NCBI GenBank assembly: GCA_038380435.1
Contig: JAWZYU010000028.1
Span: 23,358,201-23,422,200 of the forward strand
Origin: Ryuthela nishihirai
Taxonomy: Eukaryota > Arthropoda > Arachnida > Araneae > Heptathelidae
Direction: 5' to 3'
Length of the DNA: 64,000 bases
Positions 23,283 through 34,881 of the stretch are shown here, piece after piece. Position 1 is the stretch's first letter; every line of letters starts with the position of its first letter. The position numbers and the translations under genes were made by a program. The notes beneath the pieces were generated by a model. The model was given only the letters and a program-made list of their open reading frames with translations, was not told the origin of the DNA and made no database searches.

Positions 23283-23627
23283 ATGCCCTTCTGCAACCAG
23301 ACTGGCCACTTTGCTGACTACATTAACTCAAGATCTTATGCCCAAGCAATGAACGACCCGAAAAAAGCGAATTTAACGGCTCCAATGGATTCATCCAGCA
23401 AGAAAATGGAATCTTCGACCCTGGCCGTTACTTCGGTCTTCTCCACCCCCCTGAAATTCATTGACTGTGAGATACTATTAGTTCTTCAAAAGCCGCTTAC
23501 TATCACACCAAAAACGTCTAAGATAAGCGAAACTCCAAGCAAAGAAAGTGATAAGAAAACCTCGAAAACTCCAGACAGTAGTTGGAGGACCGATTTCTGG
23601 AGCCCCGTAATCTCGATCCCTTTCTAA
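23283..23627 (+). pseudogene. Possible LINE ORF1 or gag-like fragment
   Basis: A 114-codon frame begins MPFCNQTGHFADYINSRSYA. The CxxC-GH spacing looks like the end of a CCHC zinc knuckle and SYAQA is common after such knuckles in jockey-type ORF1, but the first Cys would need a frameshift. The rest is Ser/Thr/Lys-rich. The assignment is weak; it may be chance. Confidence 0.22.
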
Positions 23628-23710
23628 CCATTTTCTTGTTTTTCTTTTTTTCACTTTATATACTTTTTTTTTAAAAGGACCGATTTCTGGAGCCCCATAA
23701 TCTCGATCCC
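23586..23710 (+). repeat. 35 bp direct repeat pair, 90 bp apart
   Basis: Copies at 23586-23620 and 23676-23710 differ at one base. The spacer is T-rich and shows no element. Confidence 0.8.
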
Positions 23711-23740
23711 CTTGCACGCGATACCTTCTTTCCTTCTTTT

Positions 23741-24130
23741 GGGGCGGGGGTGGCTCAGTCGGTAGCGCGCCAGGCTCGTAATCTGTAGTTCCCAGGTTCG
23801 AGTCCCAGCTGGGTCAGCGTTGAGATATATCTCCGCAAAATTCCCCGCCCTGTCCACGGTCAGTAGGGGACACCGATGGGCATGGAAAGACCGCCGTCCG
23901 TCGGATGGGACGTTAAGTCGTGGCCCCGTGTGCGGGAGAGCCATACCCTGTGCACGTTAAAGAACACGCTGGATGGCCTTGATGGGAGACTACCATCTGT
24001 CTCCCAACAGCTGTTCCAGTGGGTCCCCTCCCCCAACCTTCTCTGAGCCTTCGGGGTCCATGTGACCTGGCCATTTAGCCCATGGTGTGCAAAAAAGTGC
24101 CGCTCAGAGGTAAAACAACCCAACCCAACC
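23741..24130 (+). mobile_element. SINE-1, full length
   Basis: Intact A and B boxes and an AACCCAACCCAACC tail. No clear target duplication; a C run follows. Confidence 0.9.
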
Positions 24131-24372
24131 TAAACTCCCCCCCCCCCCCATAGCTGCCATCTAGCTTCGCTTGTCTACTCTCTACCCATAAATGCTAACT
24201 TAGCATCTTTTCAGCAATTATCATAGGTAGTCTCTGCCACAGCTATTTCTGTTTTATTCTGCAACAGTTATTTCTTTCTTAGCATTATTCCCATTAAAGC
24301 AAGTACGACCTCGACCCCGGTACTGCATTATGTCACATTTGATCTTTGTAATCGTCGGTAGTGTTGATCACA

Positions 24373-25650
24373 ATGGGAAAAACAAAGGATCTTTCGAGGT
24401 TCGATGAGGGCTTATTGTGGGTGCCCTCCCGGCTGGAGCGACGATTTTAGAAAAAGCAGAGCTGACTGGTTTCTCAAAAGGTGAAATAACTCGGGTCTTG
24501 AATCAGTGGAAAAATAACCCACATTGCTTGTCGAAGAGGCGTAAGTGTGGCGCGACGGCATTCTGTCAGAAACGAGATCGCCGTCGTCTGAGAAGGCTTG
24601 TACGGAGAAACAGGACTTCCTGTGTGCAGCAATTGACCGAAGCATTCAATGAAGGCTGTTCCCGACCCATATCTCAGCGAACTATGCGCAGGGAATTGAA
24701 GAGGATCGCTATTAGCACTCGCATGCCTATACAGAAACCACTGATTTCTGCGAAGAACCGGAAAGTTCGTTTAAAGTGGTATCAGGAACACCGTGACTGG
24801 AAACTAGAAGACTGGAAAAAAGTCATGTGGTTTGAGGGTTGGGTTGTTTTACCTCTGAGTGGCACTTTTTTGCACACCATGGGCTAAATGGCCAGGTCAC
24901 ATGGACCCCAAAGGCTCAGAGAAGGTTGGGGGAGGGGTCCCACTGGAACAGCTGTTGGGAGACAGATGGTAGCCTCCCGTCAAGACCATCCAGCGTGTTC
25001 TTTAACGTGCACAGGGTATGGCTCTCCCGCACACGGGGCCACGGCTTAACGTCCCATCCGATGGACGGCGGCCTTTCCAAGCCCATCGGTGTCCCCTACT
25101 GACCGTGGGCAGTGCGGGGAATTTTTGCATCGATAAATCTCAACGCTGTGGTTTGAGGAGTCGCGGTACGCCTTGTTCTGTACCGACGGTAGGTAGAGAA
25201 TTTGGCGGGAGCCCCATGAAGCAATGGACCCAGCTTGCCTTGTAAAAACAACTCAAGGTTCTAGAGGCGGTGTCATGGTGTGGGGCACGTATTGCTGGAA
25301 GGTCGGGTGTCCTCTAAGGATTATTTGAACGTTGTTGCCGATCAAGTCCATCCTACAACGTTGACTTTTTATCCAGCAGATGATGACTGTTTCTTGAACG
25401 ACAATGCTACGGTCCATCGCACAAGATGTGTTCAGCGAGCATGGCAGCGACTTCCCTGGATCTGAACCACATTGAGAATGTATGGGACATCCGGGGGCAA
25501 AGTCCACTTTGTCAAATCTAAGCCAGTTAAAGGACTGTCTGGTGAACGACTGATATGCTGTAGATGCAAAGGCACTCCAACACCTTGTGGAATCAATGCC
25601 AAACCGCATACGTGCTGTAATTCAGCTTAAAGGAGGTCCAACTTGGTATT
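24373..25650 (+). pseudogene. Tc1-like transposase relic split by a SINE-1
   Basis: The frame starts MGKTKDLSRFDEGL, suffers a one-base deletion near 24415, and continues through the paired helix-turn-helix region (SKGEITRVLNQWKN, CVQQLTEAFNEG, SQRTMRRELKR). This is the Tc1 DNA-binding half, which recognises the transposon ends. The SINE at 24837-25147 interrupts it just before the first catalytic Asp. After it, decayed remnants of the DDE half are visible (FEESRYALF, SRGGVMVWG, NDNATVHRTR, LNHIENVWD). It is dead. Confidence 0.85.
24837..25147 (-). mobile_element. SINE-1, 5'-truncated, inside a Tc1-like relic
   Basis: Lacks most of the tRNA head, ending at TCTCAACGCT. The duplication GTGGTTTGAG at 24827-24836 and 25148-25157 is transposase coding sequence. 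Confidence 0.93.
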
Positions 25651-26060
25651 GAATAAAGGTTTCTAATTCAGTGACCTAGTAATACTACTGTTGTTAGGAA
25701 ATATTACGATTGAATTGTGCCAGTATTCGTACCAAACATTAACACGTGCGATGACAACTGATCTTTCAGCGTGACTTTCAGGGTAGGAGTAACATGGCAG
25801 TTTCGGCTGCATTAGCCAACTATTCTAACTGATAGTAAGGGCGCTTGCCCCTATTCGTATCTCCATGATCACAAGTTGCGATCAACATCAGATAGCCAGT
25901 GTTGCCATACCGAATTGACATAATTCTAGCCATAAGCAATAAAACGACGCGGTTATGAAATGGCCGTGAAAGTACTATTTCTTAGTTAAATCTGCGTTTA
26001 TTATGGAAAATTAAGTCTGTTAAATCCTCTATTCCCGTAATACTATTTCTGTTAGATTTA

Positions 26061-26208
26061 ATAAATTAAAAAATTAAATACCCCCTCAAGCAGCTGCTTG
26101 CCACAGAGGTCTGACAGGAGCCTGTCAGTTTATATACCATAGTAGAAGATCTGAGAGGATGGCAGGACCTCAGCAGAAAAACGACACGCACAACCATGCC
26201 TTACCCGG
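26061..26208 (-). mobile_element. SINE-2, head missing
   Basis: Second tRNA-derived family; see the copy at 33902. This copy stops just before the B box. Flanks CTGTTAGATTT and CTGTTAGATAT (26050-26060, 26209-26219) look like an aged duplication. Confidence 0.82.
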
Positions 26209-26355
26209 CTGTTAGATATTATGAGATATTAAAAGCAGTACGGAGGACCCACTTTCTACCTTCGTCAACCCCTGAGGTCCTAGGACCATCGATTGAGAAT
26301 CACTGACGTAGACATTGTACAGGAAATAATAATAATCTTATACCAATTGAAGAGA

Positions 26356-26634
26356 GGGGCGGGGGTGGCTCAGTCGGTAACGCACCAGGCTCGTAATCTG
26401 TGGTTCCCAGGTTCGAGTCCCAGCTAGGTCAGCGTTGAGATTTATCTCTGCAAAATTCCCCACCCTGCTCACGGTCAGTAGGGGACACCGAAGGGCTTGG
26501 AAAGGCCATCCGTCCATCGTATAGGACGCGGCCATGTTAAGCCGTGTCCCCGTGTGCGGGAGAGCCATACCCTGTGCACGCTAAAAAGCACGCTGGATGG
26601 TCTTGACGTTAGGCTACCATCTGTCTCCCAACAG
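26356..26634 (+). mobile_element. SINE-1, 3' part missing
   Basis: Head and body with internal changes (GTCCATCGTATAGGACGCGG region), ending abruptly at CTCCCAACAG. The 3' third and tail are absent, unusual for a SINE, so a later deletion is likely. Confidence 0.87.
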
Positions 26635-26677
26635 CCAGAACCTGAAGCTGTCTGTGTTATTTTGAGACCTGCCTTGG

Positions 26678-27061
26678 TTGGGTTGGGTTGTTTTACCTCT
26701 GAGCGGCACTTTTTTGCACACCATGGGCTAAATGGCCAGGTCACATGGACCCCGAAGCCTCAGAGAAGGTTTCGGGGACCCACTGGAACAGCTGTTTGGA
26801 GACAGATGGTAGCCCCCCGTCAAGGACATCCAGCGTGTTCTTTAACGTGCACAGGGTATAGCTCTCCCACACACGGGACCACGGCTTAACATCCCATCCG
26901 ACGGACGGTGGCCTTTCCAAGCCCATCGGTGTCCCCTACTGACCGTGGGCAAGGCGGAGAATTTTGCGGACATAAATCTCAACGCTGACCCAGCTGGGAC
27001 TCGAACCTGGGAACTACAGATTACGAGTCTGGCGCGCTACCGACTGAGCCACCCCCGCCCC
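26678..27061 (-). mobile_element. SINE-1, full length
   Basis: Duplication AGACCTGCCTTGG / AGACCTGCCTGG at 26665-26677 and 27062-27073. A small internal deletion after GAAGGTTT. Confidence 0.9.
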
Positions 27062-27320
27062 AGACCTGCCTGGACCAGGCAAGCTCAAACTATGCCCGAA
27101 CTCATCTGTAATGTAGACAAGTGGAGAAATAGAAGCGGAGAAAAGAGTCAATAATGCCACATGTAAAAAAAATTATTTCCCTGGCTGAAAGGTAAGAATG
27201 AGAAAAAGAATTTAAAGCAATTATTCAATGATCAACCGCAGCTAACATGCTTAAACACGCTATGCCAAAACTCTTACCACTACTTGCAATTACGATATTA
27301 TCAATTCGCATTCTTAAATG

Positions 27321-28413
27321 GGGGCGGGGTGGCTCATTCGGTAGCGCGCCAGACTCGTAATCTGTAGTTCCCAGGTTCGAATCCCAGCTGGGTGAGCGTT
27401 GAGATTTATCTCCGCAAAAATTCCCCGCCCTGCCCACGGTCAGTAGGGGACACCGATGGGCTTGGAAGGCCGCCGTCCGTCGGATGGGACGTTAAGCCGT
27501 GGCCCCGTGTGCGGGAGAGCCATACCCTGTGCACGTTAAAGAACACGCTGGATGGCCTTGACGGGAGGCTACCATCTGTCTTCCAACAGCTGTTCCAGTG
27601 GGTCCCCTCCCCCAACCTTCTCTGAGCCTCCATGTGACCTGGCCATTTAGGTCATGGTCCATGTGACCTGGCCATTTAGCCCATGGTGTGCAAAAAAGTG
27701 CCGCTCAGAGGTAAAACAACAACCCAACAACCCGTCGGATGGGACGTTAAGCCGTTGTTCCGTGTGTAGGTAGAGCCATACCCTGTGTACGTTAAAGAAC
27801 GCGCTGGATGGCCTTGACGGCAGACTACCATCTGTCTTCCAACAGCTGTTCCAGTGGGTCCCCTCCCCCAACCTTCTCTGAGCCTTCGGGGTCCTTGTGA
27901 CCTGGCCATTTAGCCCATGGTGTGCAAAAAAGTGCCGCTCAGAGGTAAAACAACAACCCGTCAGATGGGACGTTAAGCCGTTGTCCCGTATGTGGGTAGA
28001 GCCATACCCTGTGCACGTTAAAGAACACGCTGGATGGCCTTGACGGGAGGCTACCATCTGTCTCCCAACAGCTGTTCCAGTGGGTCCCCTCCCCCAACCT
28101 TCTCTGAGCCTTCGGGGTCCATGTGACCTGGCCATTTAGCCTATGGTGTGCAAAAAAGTGCCGCTCAGAGGTAAAACAACAACCCGTCGGATGGGACGTT
28201 AAGCCGTTTTTCCGTGTGTGGGTAGAGCCATACCCTGTGCACGTTAAAGAACGCGCTGGATGGCCTTGACGGGAGACTACCATCTGTCTCCCAACAGCTG
28301 TTCCAGTGGGTCCCCTCCCCCAACCTTCTCTGAGCCTTCGGGGTCCTTGTGACCCGGCCATTTAGCCCATGGTGTGCAAAAAAGTGCTGCTCAGAGGTAA
28401 AACAACCCAACCC
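27321..28413 (+). mobile_element. SINE-1 multimer: one head, four body/tail units
   Basis: A normal head and body (27321 to about 27730) are followed by three further units starting CCCGTCGGATGGGACG or a close variant at 27731, 27957 and 28183, a strict 226 bp period. Each unit ends in a tail; inner tails read AACAACAA and only the last ends in AACCCAACCC. One duplication, ATTCTTAAATG (27310-27320 and 28414-28424), brackets the whole, so it is one insertion locus. Units 2-4 share a variant (CCGTGTGTGGGTAGAGCC type) absent from unit 1. Confidence 0.92.
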
Positions 28414-28424
28414 ATTCTTAAATG

Positions 28425-29345
28425 CTTATAAGACGCTTGTAATGCTTTGGTGAATTATAATAGGGAGTACACAATTACAGGCAAATCGACTTCTATGGCA
28501 GTGAAATGGTGTTGCATTTCACCATAATATGATGTGAAATACCGAAACGGTTTCTTGACATTACACCATTTGTGATATAAAGTCACACCATAAACTGGTG
28601 TAACTCTATTCTTCTTTATACAGAGTAGTGGCCACTGGATTAGGAACAGACCCATGGTATGTTGAGTAAGGGGTGAGGTTCAAAGTTCAGCAATTCATTA
28701 AATAGGCTATTTTGTTGAGAAACATGACTGGAAATAAACAAAACATCTCAGTTAAATGTACCTAAATATGTATTTTCGACAATATTCGTTCATCTTTTAG
28801 AGCATAGATGGGAAAACTTTTATAGCTGGTGGGTCACTTTACAAAATTTGATAATCATCGTGAGCCACTGATCCCGAAGCTTCGAAGGCAAAACTTTTTA
28901 TTTCGAAAACTTTTGCATTTTTTTTTAAACTTAATAGGCTATGTTTAGTAAACTAGGCTTAACCACAGTCTTTCATTTAATCCAGTTTTTTACAATCTGG
29001 TTTAATGAGCTTTTTTTTTCATTTCATTCCTTTCAGTTCACTGTAGCCTCAGTTCGCAGGGCACAACTATAACGAAGACCTAAATAAACCATGATTTTCC
29101 TTTTTGCTACTTCATATTTAATAAGAAGTAGGAAAGAAGAATTTCCATTTTATTATCTAATCTAGGCTTGCGCAAAGAGTTAAGAAGTTAGTAATTACTC
29201 TATCGATTCTGACAATTCAGAATAATTTCTTTCGCAACACTACTAAACTGTTTTCTCCAGAACACTTTAAACTCTGGAAGAAAGTTGCTATAAATCACGA
29301 TTTTTTTATTTCATTGTTCCCGAAAGGCTTATTTCGGATATAATA
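28425..29345. other. No gene seen
   Basis: AT-rich. A fragment at about 28770-28800 (CAATATTCGTTCATCTTT) resembles part of the foldback arm at 17.65 kb. Confidence 0.4.
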
Positions 29346-29731
29346 GGGGCGGGGGTGGCTCAGTCGGTAGCGCGCCAGGCTCGTAATCTGTAGTTCCCAG
29401 GTTCGAGTACCAGCTGGGTCAGCGTTGAGATTTATCTCCGCAAAATTTTCCGCCCTGCCCACGGTCAGTAGGGGACACCGATGGGCTTGGAAAGGCCGCC
29501 GTCCGTCGGATGAAACGTTAAGCCGTGGCCCCGTGTGCGGGAGAGCCATACCCTGTGCACGTTAAAGAACACGCTGGATGGCCTTGACGGGAGGCTACCA
29601 TCTGTCTCCCAACAGCTGTTCCAGTGGGTCCCCTCCCCCAACCTTCTCTGAGCTTTCGGGGTCCATGTGACCTGGCCATTTACCCCATGGTGTGCAAAAA
29701 AGTGCCGCTCAGAGGTAAAACAACCCAACCC
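29346..29731 (+). mobile_element. SINE-1, full length
   Basis: Complete, low divergence; no target duplication recognised. Confidence 0.9.
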
Positions 29732-29739
29732 GTTTTGAA

Positions 29740-30667
29740 ACTTTCTCGAGTGAAATTTTCAGCAGGGCTGCAGGGCTTCCCTTACAGACCTTTTAAACCT
29801 TCTGGATCTAGACAACCGATACTTGCCGAGATCACGTGCAATGGAGCAGAATAATAATAAATAACCAATTAATAATAATAACCATAAGATTAACCGAACA
29901 GCTAAGGGGGAGAAAAGTGGTCGATTGTAGTTTTTTAGGTTTAAATCCAAAAAAAAAAAGGTGTGACTGCACCTCACTGCATTACAAGACGCTTTCAGGA
30001 TGATCTAAAAGCAATCGCGATTCGTTAGAATTCATGGCTACTTCTTTAAGATATCCAAGGACTCTTTTGCTGCTGAGAAAGACAGCAGTTGTGCTTTCAC
30101 GGAGACTATGTCCAGATTAGTCGCCATTTAGATACAGGCTCTAGACAACTTGACCGACTTTCGATCTAGACACCAATTCTCAGGCAGTTCGACCGAAATC
30201 GGTCTCTTTGCATTAATAAGAAGTAGGAAAGAAGTAATGGTAGGCATAATGGTAGGCTTGAAATAATTAAAAGAAGAAATGCTTGAAAAAGAAGCTTGAA
30301 ATAATTAAAAGAAAATAATTAAGGAAGTAATGGTAGGCATAATGGTAGGCTTGAAATTATCATTTCATAAGAGGTAACCATTTTATCCCTTTAATCACAT
30401 GGAGATTTTTCCTTGTATTCGTCGGATTAATGCAATTTTTTTACGTTTCCAATGGTGAACTTCATGAAGTTAAATAATTCCTCCTGAATATGAGGAAAGC
30501 AATATTTTTCTGCTTTTTATAAGGATATTTTGATAGGTGACTCATTAATGCTTTCACTGTTTGAATTATCCGTTCTTGTCTAGTTTATCACTATGACGTC
30601 ACGGGAGATTGTTCCTTTACGGCGTCTGCTTTCTTCAATCTTCTTCTATTGTCACATATAACATTAT
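29740..30667. other. No gene seen; local duplications
   Basis: AT-rich. A GTAATGGTAGGCATAATGG segment is duplicated at about 30234 and 30326, and a 22-base word (30213-30234) recurs at 29118-29139. Confidence 0.5.
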
Positions 30668-30679
30668 CCCTCGATGAAC

Positions 30680-31062
30680 GGGGCGGGGGTGGCTCAGTCG
30701 GTAGCGCGCCAGGCTCGTAATCTGTAGTTCCCAGGTTCGAGTCCCAGCTGGGTCAGCGTTGAGATTTATCTCCGCAAAATTCCCCGCCCTGCCCACGGTC
30801 AGTAGGGGACACCGATGGGCTTGGAATGGCCGCCGTCCGTCGGATGGACGTTAAGCCGTGGCCCCGTGTTCGGGAGAGCCATACCCTGTGCACGTTAAAG
30901 AACACGCTGGATGGCCTTGACGGGAGGCTACCATCTGTCTCCCAACAGCTGTTCCAGTTGGTCCCCTCCTCCAACCTTCTCTGAGCACTTCGGGGTTCAT
31001 GTGACCTGGCCATTTAGCCCATGGTATGCAAAAAAGTGCCGCTCAGAGGTAAAACAACCCAA
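30680..31062 (+). mobile_element. SINE-1, full length
   Basis: Perfect 12-base duplication CCCTCGATGAAC at 30668-30679 and 31063-31074. Confidence 0.93.
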
Positions 31063-31565
31063 CCCTCGATGAACACCTTTGATCAATAGTAGAGACTTAC
31101 AGGGGCGTGAAAATCAGAAACCTGCAAGTCCGAAAAATATCGTAATTATTTAGATCTGGCACACGAACATAGACTCGATTCAACCCGACTTCTCCCGACC
31201 AGAAAAGGACCATCCGAAACAATCCGATCTACCGAGAGTTGTTTTCGAAATTTGCGTAACATAATTTATTCAGCAATGTGTTAACCGTAAATGCTTCATT
31301 TCACAACAGTTTCACATTTTCCCCATTTTATGTTATTTCTTCTTTGGATTGGAATTGCACTATTTGTTGCCAGATGTTCAAAATATTACTTCAGTACTAA
31401 ATATTAGAGTTATATTTTACACTAGGCCAAATTAAAGGATACTTCAACTACTTTTTTTTTGTCGCTGTACAGTTAAATCACTCTGCCAATCGTTGTATTT
31501 TATCTAGTATGTATATACGCCGGTGAGTGATTGATTAACTGAAGGTTGACTGACAGGGGATCACG

Positions 31566-31978
31566 GGTTGGGTTGGGTTCTTTTACCTCTGAGCGGCACT
31601 TTTTTGCACACCATGGGCTAAATGGCCAGGTCACATGGACCATGACCTAAATGGCCAGGTCACATGGAGGCTCAGAGAAGGTTGGGGGAGGGAACCCACT
31701 GGAACAGCTGTTGGGAGACAGATGGTAGCCTCCCGTCAAGGCCATCCAGCGTGTTCATTAACGTGCACAGGGTATGGCTCTCCCGCACACGGGGACACGG
31801 CTTAACATCCCATCCGACGGACGGCGGTCTTTCCAAGCCCATCGGTGTCCCCTACTGACCGTGTGCAGGGCCGGGAGTTTTGCGGCGATAAATCTCAACG
31901 CTGACCCAGCCGGGACTCGAACCTGGGAACTACAGATTACGAGCCTGGCGTGCTACCGACTGAGCCACCCCCGTCCCC
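31566..31978 (-). mobile_element. SINE-1, variant with a 3' duplication
   Basis: Duplication AGGGGATCACG at 31555-31565 and 31979-31989. The segment at 31620-31668 carries a doubled CCAGGTCACATGG motif and loses the ACCCCGAA segment, exactly as in the multimer at 27629-27680. Confidence 0.92.
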
Positions 31979-32045
31979 AGGGGATCACGCTAATTCTACG
32001 TTGCAGAAGTGGCAGAGCTCTGAAAATTCGCACCTTGGGGTAATC

Positions 32046-32415
32046 TTGATCGTAAATCTCGGAATAAATCCGAAATCTGACTTCTGACGTATCCTTCAAG
32101 GTCAAATGGAGATCACGTAGAGATCAAACCTCTTGATTTACGGAGAAACGTGAAGATTGTTGTCTGGGGGTGCTTCGGGTTGTAGATCTCAGAAAATTTA
32201 CAAAACTTTGGATCCGTATGGTCCTTCGAGGTCAAAGGTCAAATTTAGATCTACCAATGCTATAGAACTAAAAATTGGTTTCTGGGAGTATTTTGAATTG
32301 TAGATCTCCGAAGTTATACCAAAATATCGATGCGTCGGATCCTTCGAGGAAAAAAGGTTAAATTTCGATATACCGGTGTCGGAGAGCTAAATATTTGTCA
32401 ATACGAATATTTCAG
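32046..32415 (+). repeat. Diverged tandem repeat, units of about 120-135 bp
   Basis: Three units start GTAAATCTC or GTAGATCTC near 32050, 32181 and 32300, each with a TCCTTC(G/A)AGG segment about 45 bases in and a GGT(C/T)AAAT word after it. Diverged, so old. Confidence 0.65.
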
Positions 32416-32533
32416 GCAAAACTCAGAAATAAAAGGAATTATGAAATCCGTGTTACGTTGAAGTTCAAATAGGGGTCGGTGGGACAGGCTAAAAATCAAG
32501 AAGCACCGACTGATTTCTCGTAATATATATAAA

Positions 32534-32748
32534 ATAAAAAATAAAAATAAATAAATACCCCCTCAAGCAGCTGCTTGCCACAGAGGTCTGACAGGAGCCT
32601 GTCAGTTTATATGCCACAGTAGGAGATCTGAGAGGATGGCAGGCCCTCAGCAGAAAAACGACACACACATCCATGCCTAATCCGGGGCTCGAACCCAGGT
32701 CCCTTAGATCAGTAGCCAAGCGTGCTAACCACTCGGCCACGGGACGGC
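32534..32748 (-). mobile_element. SINE-2, full length
   Basis: Read on the minus strand: head with GTGGCCGAGTGGTTAGCAC (A box) and GGGTTCGAGCCCCGG (B box), body, then GAGGGGGTATTTATTT tail. Flanked by TATATATAAA at 32524-32533 and 32749-32758. The head resembles class II (Ser/Leu) tRNAs in its D arm. Confidence 0.88.
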
Positions 32749-32759
32749 TATATATAAAG

Positions 32760-33267
32760 CCAAATATTAAAATCAGTCCTAGCATATAAGTTTCAAAAAA
32801 GAGTTGTCAAAGACGTTTTTTGTTGGGATCATATAGTCTTCAACCAACAGATCCCTAGCATTTATTAATAAAGAATTCCTATCAACTAAATCAAAGTCAG
32901 GAATTTCTGCCGATAGATGATGAGTGGTTGCATGAACGTTTCAGAAGACTGTAGAGATTATCATAAATACAGTATTTACAATTGAACATACCAATTCGGC
33001 CTTCCACTAAGGCCTCGTCGCAATTAAAATAGACCAAAGGTCTCTATGGCAGACTATCTCACCTAGATGGTAAAGTTTGCCACAACAGGTTCTCTCGCAC
33101 ACAAATCTCGGCTGAAAAACACCGACCTTGGCTGGGAATTCTACCCAAGCTGAAACTTATCCCCGTCGGAGCCTGACCTCCTCTGTCCTGCAGCACTTTC
33201 AAAGCAGAACCCGAAACAAAGTCTTTTTCCTCGGGCCATGTCTTGGGTGGTCAAGTGATCCTTTTCC
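32760..33267. other. No gene seen
   Basis: No supported feature. Confidence 0.4.
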
Positions 33268-33276
33268 ACGTAAAAG

Positions 33277-33646
33277 GGTTGGGTTGTTTTACCTCTGAGC
33301 GGCACTTTTTTGCACACCATGGGCTAAATGGCCAGGTCACATGGACCCCGAAGGCTCAGAGAAGGTTGGGGGAGGGGACCCACTGGAACAGCTGTTGGGA
33401 GACAGATGGTAGCCTCCCGTCAAGGCCATCCAGCGTGTTCTTTAACGTGCACAGGGTATGGCTCTCCCGTACACAGACTCACGGCTTAACGTCCCATCCG
33501 ACGGACGGCGGCCTTTCCAAGTCCATCGGTGTCCCCTACTGACCGTGGGCAGGGCGGGGAATTTTTGCGGAGATAAATCTCAACGCTGACCCAGCTGGGA
33601 CTCGATTACGAGCCTGGCGCGCTACCGACTGAGCCACCCCCACCCC
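33277..33646 (-). mobile_element. SINE-1 with a small deletion in the head
   Basis: Duplication ACGTAAAAG at 33268-33276 and 33647-33655. About 16 bases beside the B box are lost. Confidence 0.92.
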
Positions 33647-33901
33647 ACGTAAAAGGGCAATATTGAGAAGAATTCCGATCCCAGTTACCTGTCATTATAT
33701 AATTGACCTCTCTTGATCAGCTCTCACATGCCGCGTATGTAGGCTCTTCGACCTCAGCTTGAGGAAGGAAGAAATTCGCTGCATCTGAACGTTACAAAAG
33801 TCTTTTTTTAAAAGAATGAAATTTTTTTCCAAGATAACGTTTTTTAGCAAACTGATATGTTCCCCAGTTGCTGTTCTATATAGTGCAAAACACTCAGTTT
33901 A

Positions 33902-34110
33902 AAAAAAAAAATAAATATATACCCCTCAAGCAGCTGCTTGCCGCAGAGGTCTGACAGGAGCCTGTCAGTTTATATGCCACAGTAAAAGATCTGAGAGGAT
34001 GGCAGGACCTCAGCAGAAAACAACACGAACATCCATGCCTTACCCGGGGCTCGAACCTAGGTCCCGTAGATCAGTAACCTAGCGCGCTAACCACTCGGCC
34101 AGGGACGGCT
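33902..34110 (-). mobile_element. SINE-2, full-length reference copy
   Basis: A 209 bp copy with a perfect 13-base duplication AACACTCAGTTTA at 33889-33901 and 34111-34123. Head, body (GGCATGGATGTTCGTG, TGACAGGCTCCTGTCAGACC) and an AT-rich tail as in the 32534 copy. It shares no body sequence with SINE-1. Confidence 0.92.
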
Positions 34111-34248
34111 AACACTCAGTTTAGATTAAAAAATTACAATTGCACAGGAAACACAAAGATGAGATTAAAAATTTTGAAATTGAAGCAGTAATGCTAAAAT
34201 TTTATACTTAAATTTTCTTTTTTATTATAAAATTAATTATATGATAAT

Positions 34249-34770
34249 ATGGCATTAAAAAAGTATAAATATGCAAAAGTGGTAAATTTTTGGAATAGAA
34301 AAAACTGTTTCTATAAATCAGTTCGGTTTAAAAAAATCCTAGCAATACTCGAAAGCACAGTTCTTGAGCTCATATTAGTTATTTATAAAATCGTTAACAA
34401 TAGCGTGAAAACTACAATATTTTCTTGGATATCAAAAATGCATTTGATTTGGCTTCGCATGAAATTTTGCTAAATAAAATTTAAAACGGGAATTCGAGGA
34501 AAAATAATTTTAGTTTTATAGCTGCTAAATTGGAAGAAAACATAAAGCGAAAATTAATAAGTGGATTAGTGAAGCGGACATAAGAAATGGTGTACCAGAG
34601 GGATTAGTTCTAGGCCCCATAGTATTTTTCTTGTACATCAACGATTTCTATATTGTACCACTCAGAGAGAAAACTGCAATATTTTGCTTATGATGCAGTT
34701 TTAATATTCAGAAGATTTACACGGCATTCCTTGGGTCTGAAAGTCTCTAAAGTATTTAGTAGATGGCATT
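34249..34770 (+). pseudogene. Non-LTR reverse transcriptase relic
   Basis: Broken frames give NQFGFKK-like text, then the equivalent of KAFDLASHEILLNKI, then NGVPEGLVLGPIVFFLYIND and a damaged YADD box (CAYDAVLIF). These are consecutive motifs of a LINE reverse transcriptase, probably jockey/CR1-like. Frameshifts and stops make it non-functional. Confidence 0.7.
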
Positions 34771-34881
34771 CCCCACATGGTCAGCTTTCACTGACATAAA
34801 ACTCACTAGGACTTATTCACCTCTTACTCCCCTCGGCAAGAATTTTCTGAATTTTTGGGCGAGATCTGAAACCTTCTAAAA

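Noticed and set aside
24417..24887. 156-codon frame as a full gene
   Set aside because: It joins Tc1-like sequence to inverted SINE-1 sequence after 24837; the two parts are unrelated.
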